DNA from: Plasmodium malariae
Taxonomy: Eukaryota; Apicomplexa; Aconoidasida; Haemosporida; Plasmodiidae
Direction of reading: 5' to 3'
DNA: 64,000 nucleotides
NCBI RefSeq assembly: GCF_900090045.1
Contig: NW_021638312.1
Coordinates: 246,301 to 310,300, forward strand
This document shows, in pieces, positions 53,590 through 64,000 of this stretch (positions are counted from its first letter, which is position 1; each line of letters starts with the position of its first letter). The translations under genes and the position numbers were made by a program. The notes under the pieces were generated by a model. The model did no database searches. It was given only the letters and a program-made list of their open reading frames with translations, and was not told where the DNA came from.

Positions 53590-56178
53590 TTATTCTACTA
53601 TATTCTCGTTATATATGGAATTCTCCGGTGTATCTTCTACTCTTACCCATTTTTCTATTTCATGGCTAAGACCTTCCTTCCCTGTATAAGCAGGAATTTT
53701 TGTATTTTCTGTATTTTCTAAAACATTGTCATTAAATTCAATTATTTCTTTTGTAACATCTGATTTTCTCCCTAAGTTTACTTCTGTTGTCCAGTCATTT
53801 ATGTAACTATCCAAACGTAATTCTTCATTTTCTATAAAATCTTCTTTTTTGCATTCTTCCAATACCATCATGAATACTAGTATGCACAATTTCGCTAGTA
53901 ATTTTTTTTTTATATATTTATATAATTCATCATAACTTACCTTCTGCTGCAATTCTTCTGTATTTAGTAGTATAGTATTATTTTTAATTTTTTCATTTAC
54001 AAGCTCATCTATCGTATTGAGCAATTCTTGTGTCATTTCTTCATCCCATTCCTGTTCCAAGTATCGATCTATAATCATACGATTTTTTGATATCCACTCT
54101 CTCCATAAATCCTTTTCTCCTCCTGAAAATGAATCTTTTTGAATTTTATTTGAAAAATTCACTTTTAATTTTTCGCTATTTTTTATGAAATCCTTTTCTT
54201 TTTTCCATTCATTTTTCAAGTAATTAAACCATACTGTTTTTTTTAATTTTTCAGAAATGTTTCTATGTTCTTTTATCCATTTATTGCATAAAATTTTTTG
54301 TTTTTCAATGTCATTAATACTTTTAGTATTTTCCATTATCAGTTCTCCATTACTCAAATTAGGATATGTTCTATATTCCTCTTCTGCGAACATTTCTAGG
54401 CATAACTCTAAAAATTCTCCTTTTTTGTGTTCCCATTCTTCATTTCTGAATTCTTCTAGTACTTCCATATGTACTTCTATAATGGTTTTAAATCTATCCT
54501 TTTTTTGCTTTTGTATGTTTAAATTTTTTATGTCGTGTTCATATATTTTCAGTTTTTTTATGATACTTTCTTCATCATGTAGTAGGCTTTCTGTATGATA
54601 ATGTGTTAAAAATTTACTTTTTTTGTCATAAAGTGAAGGTATCAGTATTCTTAGAAATTTCATTTGTCTTCTTTTTATCTTTTTTTTTTTTTTTAACCTT
54701 CCTATTAAAGCATACTACAGCATAAAAAATACATATACATAAATTACATTATTACGTTATGAAAATTTTATAATATTTGTTAATACTATAAATTTATTAT
54801 ACTTTTATGAAAATGGTAAATATAATGATAACTAGAATGCTTGTTAATATTAATGATATGCTGTTGTTATGTGGATTTTTTGCTGGACCTGTAATATTTT
54901 TTTAAATATATATATTATATATTGTAGTTATTTCAGAAATAGTATAAGTATTGTTAATGATACCTAGTATTTTAGAGGATGCAGGTAAAACAGAAGGAAG
55001 AGAATCATTCCTTGACACTCCAGGTGATTGAACAATTTCAGCGTCAATGGGTATTTCTGAGGATTGAGAATCTCGATCAGGTAGTTTATAAAATGTTGAT
55101 GATTCTGGACGTGGAGCTTCAGAATCTATGGTATATTGTAATGGTGTAACTGGCGTATCCCCCGTAGAAGTAGATTCACTTCCCATAGCTGTAGTTTCAG
55201 ATGTTGATATTTGAACGTTTGAATGAAGTTCTTGTGGAGGTGTGGATTGAAGTTCCTTCTGAATTTCCTGGGAATCTGGAGATATTTCTTTATCTTCGGC
55301 ATTCTCTGAAATTTTTGTTAGATGTCCCTGATCTGATGGAACTGTGGTTGTAATCGAAGCTTTAGATACTTCCTGATCTTGACTTTTTAAACCTTTTTGT
55401 GTACTTTCAGATACAGCTTCGCGAGGTGATAATTTATTTGGGGCTTGGCAGTCAGATATTCTATGGAATGTTTGAGGATTCATTAGGTCGCATATAAATT
55501 CCGAACTACCTTTTGTTTTTTTTTTTTGGCCTTTTGTTCTATAGCATTTTTTAAAAGAGCTTTTTTTGTCCTCAAAATATTTCTTTTTCTGTTCAATCCA
55601 TTCGTTATATGCGTTACACATACTTCTATATGTATCAGAATCCTTTGATATATTACCTAACTGATTTATTTTTTCAATATCTCTCTTTTTCTTTTCACAG
55701 AAATCTATTTCTTCATAATTTAATTGTAAAATTTTTTTATCTTCTTTCTCTAAAATCAAAGGGCATCCTCCATGTTTCCCTAGATTTTTGTAGTAACCAC
55801 TTAACTTATTGTTTAATGATCCTTTCCACGTTACTTTATAATCTTCATAATATCGTGGTGGATTATTTTTCGAAATTAGATAATCAGCCAAATTTAGGCA
55901 TCCTTTCCTAAATTCATCTTTATCATTTTTTTTAGACAATGAAATTGTTTTTTGTTTTATTTCATTTTCAATTCTTTTAAACTCTGGTAGGCTTGTAACT
56001 TCGTAAAATTGCGAACCATAGGAATTATAATACTGTATTCAAAAAAATTATTATTACTTATTTAAGCTTTAATTTGTCATTTACTTTTATTATAGCATCT
56101 TTATCATAAAAAAAATTATGAATAAATTTAATCATATTAAAAAAAATTAAATATTACCGATGGAAAACAGCTATCCAT
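53590..56178 (-). CDS. STP1: STP1 variant surface-type protein, complete four-exon gene
   Basis: Exons on the - strand: 56178-56158 (MDSCFPS), 56032-54964, 54888-54803 and 54714-53590; introns of 125, 75 and 88 bases with GT..AG ends; phases 0, 1, 0; 766 residues. Residues 8 to about 210 form the Cys-containing N-terminal domain with an EFRKGCLNLADYL helix and a GGCPL motif. About 210-363 is a Ser/Thr/Pro/Glu-rich spacer. Exon 3 is a single membrane helix (about 373-391). Exon 4 opens with a Lys/Arg run and then a long helical, Trp-containing cytoplasmic region with EVHMEVLEEFRNEEWE and KLCILVFMMVLEECKKED, the STP1/SURFIN-like C-terminal domain. STP1 is a subtelomeric family in P. malariae and P. 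ovale, related in its tail to P. falciparum SURFIN; presumed infected-cell or merozoite surface. No stop or frameshift is seen in the gene model. Confidence 0.93.
54680..54694. repeat. Homopolymer coding for the STP1 juxtamembrane Lys run
   Basis: Fifteen T on the + strand (fifteen A in the sense of the gene) encode most of the Lys run directly after the membrane helix in exon 4. A one-base change in length would shift the frame of the whole 374-residue tail. Confidence 0.85.
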
Positions 56179-59100
56179 GGTGATTCTACATTAGCACCGT
56201 AGATCGACATAAATAACAATGTGAAAAAAAAAATACAAATTTAGTTATTTTTATTTACCAATAAAGTAATTTTAAATTCATATATATTAATAAAATAAAT
56301 TATAAAAGCATCATTTACATAAAAATTTATATATAAACTATAAATTAATATAATTCATTTCTATATATTTTGTACGTTTGTTATCTTCATTTACATTAAG
56401 TAAATATATCACAACTACGGATATATTGTAAGCATATTTTAATATTAATTCACAGTTATGGATATATCGTTATGTAAAACTAGTATTCTCTTTATGAAAG
56501 AAAAGACAAAATATTAAAAAAAATTTATATATATGTTACACTAATATGTAATATAAATTTTATTATGTAAAATGTCATTAATCTGTATAATGCAGTTTTT
56601 TCTTTTTTCTTAAAACAAACATATATATATATAAATATTATTACCTATATTAACATAAATAATTCCTTTTATTCTTACCTTTTCTCTAGAATATATAATT
56701 TATAAACGAAATCATTATTAATGCTGATAGTATGTTTTTATTTTAGTTTTTTTGTTTTATTTTTTTATATATTAATGATGAAGATCATTATATAGTTCTC
56801 ATTATTTTGTTAATATTTTTTTATATTTACTGCATAGTGTTAAGAATGAGAGCTAATAAATATATATTATACTAAATTTTTCTATACTTGTAGAATGCGC
56901 TTATCGCTAAAATGCACTTGTGACATTAAATATTATATTTATATCTATTACCAAAAATTCCTTATTTATAGTATATAGTATTTCATTGAATAATTTTAAT
57001 ATAATATAATTTATTATATATATATTTTCGTTTATATGTGCCTATTACCGCGTTTATATATGAATCCTTTCATTTTGACAAACACTTAATTAATTAAAAC
57101 TATATTTAGTTGTATTAATTAATGAAAAAATATTTGGATACTCATTAAAATATGCAAAATATTAATAATTAATTATAGCAAGCTTATTTAAGCAACATAT
57201 TTGAAATAAATGTAACATAAATTATGACACTGTAATAAAGAACAATAACGTAATGTTGGACGTAAAAGGAATAGTATATTAAATTAGACAAAAAAATATA
57301 AAATCTTTGTAATTAATTTTCTTTAATAGTTGATAGATATATTCTAACAAATAGATTAAATAAATATTATATTTTTTTTTTGATTTTTTATACATTTAAC
57401 TATAAAGAAATAACATTTTTATTACAATACATATTTATTCAGCATTAATAATAAAAGAAGTCATGTATTATTTATAAAACTTTTTATGATGCAAATGTTT
57501 AAGTGAAATTCCAAACAAATTTGAAGTTCATACAAATAACATTAGTTATTATATTATAAAAAAAATATTTTTTATTTCTTAATATAATATTTTCTTTGAA
57601 ACAGATACATATGAAAGAGATAACGATAAGAAAATTGAAAAAAACAAATATTAATAATATATGTTTTTAATTAATTTCTTTGCATATAAAATTACTATAT
57701 AATGGCTATGTTTAATAAATTAGTTATATAAAAGTCGTATATTTTCATTTATTTTTATGATTTATTTTATTAACATAAATTATTTTAGTTCGATGATGTT
57801 CTCTTTTTTTTTTAATATTTTATATATTATTCCATTTTTTTTTTTAAATATGTTACTTAAAAACATTATACAGTTGATTATACGTAAATATAATTTATGG
57901 TGTTTCATAATTTATTTTATTTATATTTCTGTTTTAGACTGTATTATATTAATATATGTAAATATAAAATATATAAGGCATATATAATTGTTGATTAATA
58001 TATATCAAAAAGAAAAACAGAATATTATTTTCTTAAATATATGAAATCATTTCAACAAAATTTGCCTAAATTTAATTTTAAAATATTTATAAAAAAGAAA
58101 TTTTTTTTTTTTTTATTATTTTATAAATTTATTAAAACATATATATTTTCTTTTTCAATTTATTTTTTATTATGGTTTTTAATGTATCATCAGAATTTTT
58201 GTATAATACTGAAATTTATCTATTACGTTTATTTAAAGGTAATGTAAAATTAATTATGATTCGTATGAACTAATAAAGTTTCCTTCATAATATTATGAAT
58301 ATACTATTTTACTTCTTATTTAAAATATAATGTTTAATATAAAAATAGATATATTTTTATGTAAAATATTAACATAATATAAGCTAAGATTAATGCTATA
58401 AGAATAAAATGTATTAAAGCATTAAACGGGAAAAATATGTAATAGTAATTGCATTTAATATAATGTAATTTTCTAAATAAGTAGTTATAATTTTTCATTA
58501 TTTAATGTATACAAATATACAATGTAAAAAATGTGATATAAATTATTATAAAAAGGCACTTATTTAAATTTATATTTAATATCTTTCAAATTAGTGTTAA
58601 TAATTTTCAACATAACATTAAAGTGTAAACAGTATTAAATAATAATATACCTGAAAAATAAAAATAAAAAATTGTTTCTTGATAATACATCTGAATTTTA
58701 CTAATATCGTTTTAGTTAAACAGATAAATATATAATCCCGTCCTATAACAAAATGGTCTTATTTTTATATGTATTTACACGAATAAGGCAATAAATTACA
58801 TTTATGCAGATTATTGCAATGTTAAATATGTGATATCCTTTTTATGTTTTTATAAGTATCATTTCATTTTATAGGATTAAATAGGATTATTTTATGTACA
58901 ATTTATTCCTTATAAATTCATATTGTTCTCGTATGCAAGTTTCAAAATTTGAGGTCCCTAATGTATAGAATTACTAGTAATTTAATAATCATAGTATAAA
59001 TTAATATTTATGTATTATTACTAAGTTAATATATGACATATTTTTAATATTACAAATTTTTATTGATTTTAATTATAATTATGTTTATCCATTACATTTA

Positions 59101-62024
59101 CTGTACTTGTTACGATTTCTGAATTATTAATGTGTATTTTTGATGAATTCCCTTTTATATATATTGTGTGAATGGATATAATATAAGAAATATTATGTAA
59201 AACAAGTATATTAATGTGAAACAATAATTTGAATATATGTTAACCATTTATAATTAATTCTTTTTTATATTTGTGTATCTTTATTGCTTATAATTTGATT
59301 AAAATATTTGTCTTTTAATTTTTATATTTTCCTTTTTTTTTAGTTGTTAAATTTTTACTTTGGTCTATATGTATGAACTTTGTATAGCATTATTAGAATC
59401 ATACTCATAAATTATTGCATATGTAGTGTTATTATTAAAAACAAAATATATTTTTTTTTTTTTTTGCTTTTTCAATATACATTTCGATTGAATTATTCAG
59501 TATTTTACTTTATATGTAAAAGAACATATATTTTTGAAGAATTATAAATTAAAATTTTGTGGAATATACTTTATGTAATACATACTATTGGTCAAACATA
59601 TTTGATCGTTTTTAGAGCCATTTATCAGTATTCAGGAATTCTGTTAATATAAATAATTTTATTTTTTCATATTGAAGACCGAATCAAAGTACAAATGATA
59701 TAATCTATTATTAAATAAATTTCATATTTGTATATGCAACACTATTAAAATGGTGATGCATGCAGCAGCATATTTTATGGATAGTGTAGTACATCTACAT
59801 TTTTAAGTAATTTAATTTATAGTACTAAACAAAAGTAAACATAGAAAACAGTGCAATAAATGTTAATGTAATAATTGAAAATAAAAAGAAAAGCTCATAC
59901 ACCTTAGTTTCAGTTGTTTCAAGTTTTTTCAGTAAATAAATAAATATTAATTTTACTGGAACTGTATAACTTTTTGTTTGAATACTTTCACATAGTTCAT
60001 TAACATACCTTAATAACTGTACCCTTATGCGATTAATAACAAGATATTTATAAGAGTGATATTTATTTTCAAGTTTTTTTATTGTGTTCAAAAGTTATTG
60101 AATTTAGAGTAACATATATACTTATAAGATTACTATATAATAAATTATATTTTTTTAGCATAGGCACGAAAACTACATATAAAACTGAATTATGGGAATA
60201 TTTCAGAAATAGTAAACATATAGTTTACATGTAATATTATAAAAAGGGATAAAAAATAAAACATATCTTCTTTGTAGAAAAGCAAAATATTGGTTTCTTT
60301 GGTAAAATATATATGAAAACCATATAATGAATATACAATTTCCGGTAAAAATTTAATATGTAAATGAATTATTTGTTTTTTGTAGACATAATATTATATA
60401 GTTAGTATAAATATGAAAATTATATTATGCAAATGCAAATTTAATAACTTTCTTTATTAAATTCCTTTGTTATTATGCATTAATATAATTAAAACTATTC
60501 ATTAAAAATAAAAAGTACATTATAAAAAAGCAGGAACGTTTTATTGAGATATATATATATAATATACACATATGCTATATAAATGTAATAATGAAAAGAT
60601 AGAATATTATACTAGAAGATTAAATTATGTGTTTATAGCTTCTCAAATTGAAAATATAAAAATAATTTGTACAAATATTTATTTATTTTAAAAAAATAAG
60701 ATCAACAAAATATCTCAAAAAAAAATGAAAATTGCTAAAACTGATAAATCTTACTTATAGGCAAATACCTTGGAAAATTTTCCCTATACAAAGAATTAAA
60801 TTCTGTAATATATTTATAGGTTATATATATATTATTATGAATTTTTAAAATACTCAGTGAATGCTTTATATAAAACATTAATGTACATAAAAATGAGAGA
60901 TTATCATATTCCGAAAAAACATAAAAGTAACTAATAAGAGTTTCCGTATATGATACGACGATAATAATAATATATATTAAAACAATAAAATATATTAGCG
61001 TTAATTAAAAATTTTTTTTTTTTTGAAGTTTAAAAATCCTATTTTAAATTTATATATTTTTTTCATTTTTTTTTTAATTATTATAACTGTATAGTTTGAA
61101 GAATAATACTTTTTAATGTAAACAATAATCTAGAGTCTTTTTATAGAACGATTACAATATGTTTCGTTGCATATGACATTCCTATCTGTCACAGGAATGG
61201 TTACTATATATAAAGTTTTAAAATAATAAAAATAATATTTTTTTTTGCTATAGATATGTTTAACAATATATTATTTATTTATAATCATTGTATAATTTGT
61301 ATCCTTAGAATGTATTCCTGGCATTATTGATTTGCAAAGAATGAATTAAAAAATAATATATTCCATTTAAATTTATCAGATAAGTTTTACTTAAAAACAT
61401 TTTTTATTAAATAATTTGCTTATTTTTATATATTATGTACATAATGTAACCTTTATATTATACTTATATTTTAAATATATTTCATTTGAGATACCTTTGC
61501 ATTAAAGCATATATATTTAATATTTTAACGAAAAAATACTTCTTATCTTTGATTTATTTTCCATATTTTTTTTACACTAATATTTCCTCTAAATGAATAT
61601 TTTTAATTAAAAAATGTTAAAAATAATTAATTTCATGAGTATAAAGAAGTTTTTTATAAATAATGATAAATATTAAAATTATTTAAAATTTATCATATAA
61701 AAATTTATGCCAAAAAAATAATATATACTTTAATACCTTTAATATATATATTTGTTCATACGTGATGTTGTAACATACAAATATCATTTTTTAAATATAT
61801 AAATATCATATAGTTTGTAAATTTTATAATTAGTATGACACAAATTTTGTAAAATATTTTTGTTTTTTTTATTATCATTCCTACTATATTTTTGCGATAA
61901 TTAATATTTTTTATCATTTATATATATTAGTTCCAAAAATAGTATTTATAAAATTCGGATAACAAATACAAAAGCATCTTTAAAAATAGAAATTATTCTT
62001 TTAATATGTAGTATAATGCATAAT
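56179..62024. other. AT-rich spacer upstream of STP1
   Basis: Contains the presumed STP1 promoter (first part, - strand). Frames at 57757-57987 and 58041-58247 are I/F/Y noise. Near 58392-58430 'gctataagaataaa' and 'gcattaaacggga' words resemble the possible pir relic near 47759-47790. A possible coding fragment at 59825-60091 is listed separately. Confidence 0.45.
59825..60091 (-). other. Possible isolated exon or coding remnant with a C-terminal membrane segment
   Basis: An 88-codon - strand frame sits in an island less AT-rich than its surroundings. It reads as a basic, helical stretch with one Cys (VNELCESIQTKSY), then a hydrophobic C-terminus (LFFLFSIITLTFIALFSMF). There is no ATG start: an in-frame TAA lies two codons before the frame's first TTG and no acceptor is obvious. 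I do not recognise a family. It could be the last piece of a decayed membrane protein gene or a chance frame. Confidence 0.25.
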
Positions 62025-62439
62025 CTATATTCTATACATTTCGTTTTTTAGATGTATTCACATTTTGTTTAATATTAGGAAATCATATGTTTTTTTGTTT
62101 TTGAAAATATAAGAAACATTATTTAATTAGTGTAATATATTAATGTATATATTTTGAATATTTAAGAATGAATTCAAAATATATTTAATTTGTTAAGGTT
62201 TAGCATTTATATATAACATTATCGTAAAATATTAATAATATATTTGAACGTTTTTTTCTTTTATCGATTATTTAAAATAGTATATATATATATATATATA
62301 TATAACTAAAAATGTTATGAACGAAATAATAAGTAGAAATTTACAAATGTAATTACATTTTTCTTTGTGATTAAAATTATATTGTATTATAATTAAATTT
62401 TTTTGGACCCTATATATTATCATATTAAAGATCTTTATA
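62025..62439 (+). promoter_or_regulatory. Shared 5' flank of fam-type genes, copy upstream of the fam-m pseudogene
   Basis: 'taatctatattctatacat' (about 62021-62039), 'gaaatcatatgttttttt' (about 62080) and 'atattttgaatatttaagaatgaatt' (about 62149-62174) parallel the flank before the intact fam-m at 44843. Its retention beside a dead gene supports duplication as a unit. Confidence 0.4.
62281..62304. repeat. (TA)12 microsatellite
   Basis: Twelve TA units inside the 5' flank of the fam-m pseudogene; expected to vary in length between isolates. Confidence 0.9.
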
Positions 62440-63273
62440 ATATAACAAAAAATGATATCATTCTTTTTCATTATAATTACTACATTTATCCTTATAACAT
62501 GGACATATCATTATAGCTATGATGTATTATGATAAAATTATTTAAGTATTTTTACATTATTGACATATTTTTTGGTTTATTCTTATTAATTCTATTATGT
62601 AACAAAAGTGTTATTATTATTAAATGATAAATATATCTATATATTGTTTTTAGTGTACATTTTATAATACGGTAGGAGAGTACAATTTTAATAAAAAATT
62701 AGGTATAAATAATTATCAATTGTTAGCACAATATGGAAAGAATAATGTTTAAAATATTACATGCGTAAAAAATATGATACATAATAATAAAGAGAACTAA
62801 TATAATGTTAGAACTAAATATGGAAGTAGTACAATAGAAGAATCAAACAATAAAATAAAAGTTTATTATACAAGAAGGAATTCGATAAACAATATAACAG
62901 ACATAAATATTTAGTATTTGAAAAAAAAAAATATATCCCGTTTTGAAAGAACATAATTTAAACATCTTGATTATATAGATTATATTAGAAAAAATACATC
63001 TTTAGTGATAAAACTTATGGACAAATATTATTTAAAAAGTGCGGATTACGAATATATATATCTTTTATACTGCTCTATTTGGTATTCTTTTCACTATTAA
63101 TTAGTATTATTAAAACAATTTTTGAAAAAAGTATTGAAGCATTGAACCATTGAAGCATTGTGTTTATGAGTCTTCGATGCATTATGTGTTATATTCTTAA
63201 CAGGGTGTATTTATATATTTATAAAAATTATAAAAAATATGTGAGTTACGAAAAGCAAATACATAAAGTAATA
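62440..63273 (+). pseudogene. fam-m-like exported protein pseudogene
   Basis: The family exon 1 is recognisable at 62440-62526, but the position of the start ATG reads ATA and the next codon is TAA. Codon 21 is still Trp and codon 24 His, as in relatives. The family donor position has lost its GT, though a GTATTA lies three bases upstream. Exon 2 begins at 62654 after TTTTTAG and the RLL motif has become QLL. A TAA follows at 62750-62752, then many stops and shifts. The fam-m block can still be traced (FKHLDYIDYIRKN near 62960-63000, a basic-then-hydrophobic first membrane segment near 63040-63110, and a KKYVSYEKQ tail near 63233-63260). The second membrane segment is largely lost. Clearly non-functional as a protein gene. 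Confidence 0.75.
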
Positions 63274-64000
63274 ATAAGAAATATGTTTCCCTGTGTAAAA
63301 GTCCTTCATGATAAGTAATAACTGTAATATATTTGAAGATATATATAACAAATTTATACATAATTGCTTAAATTTATTGGATACATCAGCATATACCTGG
63401 CATATTTGATGAACAGGTGCAGACAAAAAATATTCTTAATATTTGTTTGAATTTGTATGTTATAATATTTCTGAATCTGTATTTTAAGGTATTTTTTTAG
63501 CACAGTTGAATATGTTTTTATATATAATATGGTGTTTAATTAGATTGACATAAAAAATATATATTTATGATTTAAAATTAATATGTAACGAATAGTTCAT
63601 ATAATTTTATTAAGGAATCATAATTTATACTTTAAATACAAAACAATTGTTCCTTTTATTTCATATGATACTATTCTAACATGATTATTTATTGACTTAA
63701 TTTAAATAAGACCATTATTAATTTGAAATTCAAAGTAAATGTTGCTCTTCTCTGTAAATAATAAAGTAAAATTAATGTATTTTCTTTAATTAATGTATAA
63801 ATATTTTTTATTTTTTACTTAAAACTAATATTAATTATTTTAATACCAAATATGTTTTAAATGAATATATCATAGAATTTTTATACAATGTAAAAACCAT
63901 TTTATGAATCCTTTAGTTTATTTTCTATAGTATAAAGGAGAAAGTATATATAATATATAAATAAATATGCTTATTAAACATCAATTATTTATAATTGTAT
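63274..64000. other. 3' flank of the fam-m pseudogene and AT-rich spacer
   Basis: The first 60 bases ('aagaaatatgtttccctgtgtaaaagtccttcatgataag') match the 3' flank of the intact fam-m at 34501, so the duplicated unit includes 3' UTR. The rest is AT-rich with no gene; the - strand frame 63211-63426 is the reverse of this flank. Confidence 0.5.

Noticed and set aside
53539..53721. + strand frame overlapping the STP1 3' end
   Set aside because: It is the antisense shadow of STP1 exon 4.
54257..54598. + strand 113-residue Ser/Phe-rich frame
   Set aside because: Antisense shadow of STP1 exon 4; composition reflects complemented Lys/Glu codons.
55609..55911. + strand 100-residue frame
   Set aside because: Antisense shadow of STP1 exon 2.
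57757..58247. Two adjacent hydrophobic + strand frames
   Set aside because: Only I, F, Y, L, N and K; no motif, no exon 1 of the fam type nearby, and many such frames are expected in this composition.
1..64000. Telomere repeats, CRISPR arrays, bacterial-type operons, transposons
   Set aside because: No TTYAGGG-type array, no direct repeats with regular spacers, no transposase or integrase frame; the eukaryotic, intron-bearing genes make bacterial elements implausible.

Overview
The window looks like a subtelomeric stretch of a Plasmodium nuclear chromosome, most likely P. malariae or a close relative. By eye the DNA is extremely AT-rich, the genes have short phase-0 introns with GT..AG ends, and the recognisable genes are all from multigene families: fam-l and fam-m (two-exon exported membrane proteins expanded in P. 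malariae), one three-exon pir gene and one four-exon STP1 gene. No telomere repeat array, rRNA, tRNA or housekeeping gene was found.

Layout. + strand: a decayed fam-l (1615-2508), an exported protein with a canonical PEXEL (5369-6238), two members of an unnamed exported family (10161-11033 and 14015-14892), fam-l (26771-27670), fam-m (33458-34501), fam-m (44843-45826), fam-l (49297-50169) and a decayed fam-m (62440-63273). - strand: pir (17604-18750) and STP1 (53590-56178). Long AT-rich spacers of 3-10 kb separate them and hold a few possible gene relics (about 23.5, 42.5, 47.9 and 59.9 kb). I see no bacterial-type operon, CRISPR array or transposon.

How they relate. All + strand genes, although from at least four sub-families, share one architecture: a first exon of exactly 29 codons holding a hydrophobic signal, a phase-0 intron of 119-132 bases, an RLL export-type motif whose Arg is residue 52 (48 in one), a first membrane segment starting near residue 153-160, a loop of variable length, a second membrane segment, and a basic tail with a KYxKI-like motif. 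The shared register, together with similar 5' flanks and intron sequence, suggests that they descend from one ancestral exported gene. The pir and STP1 products are the other expected class of variant membrane proteins of the infected red cell or parasite surface. The exact names fam-l and fam-m rest on remembered family signatures, not on a search.
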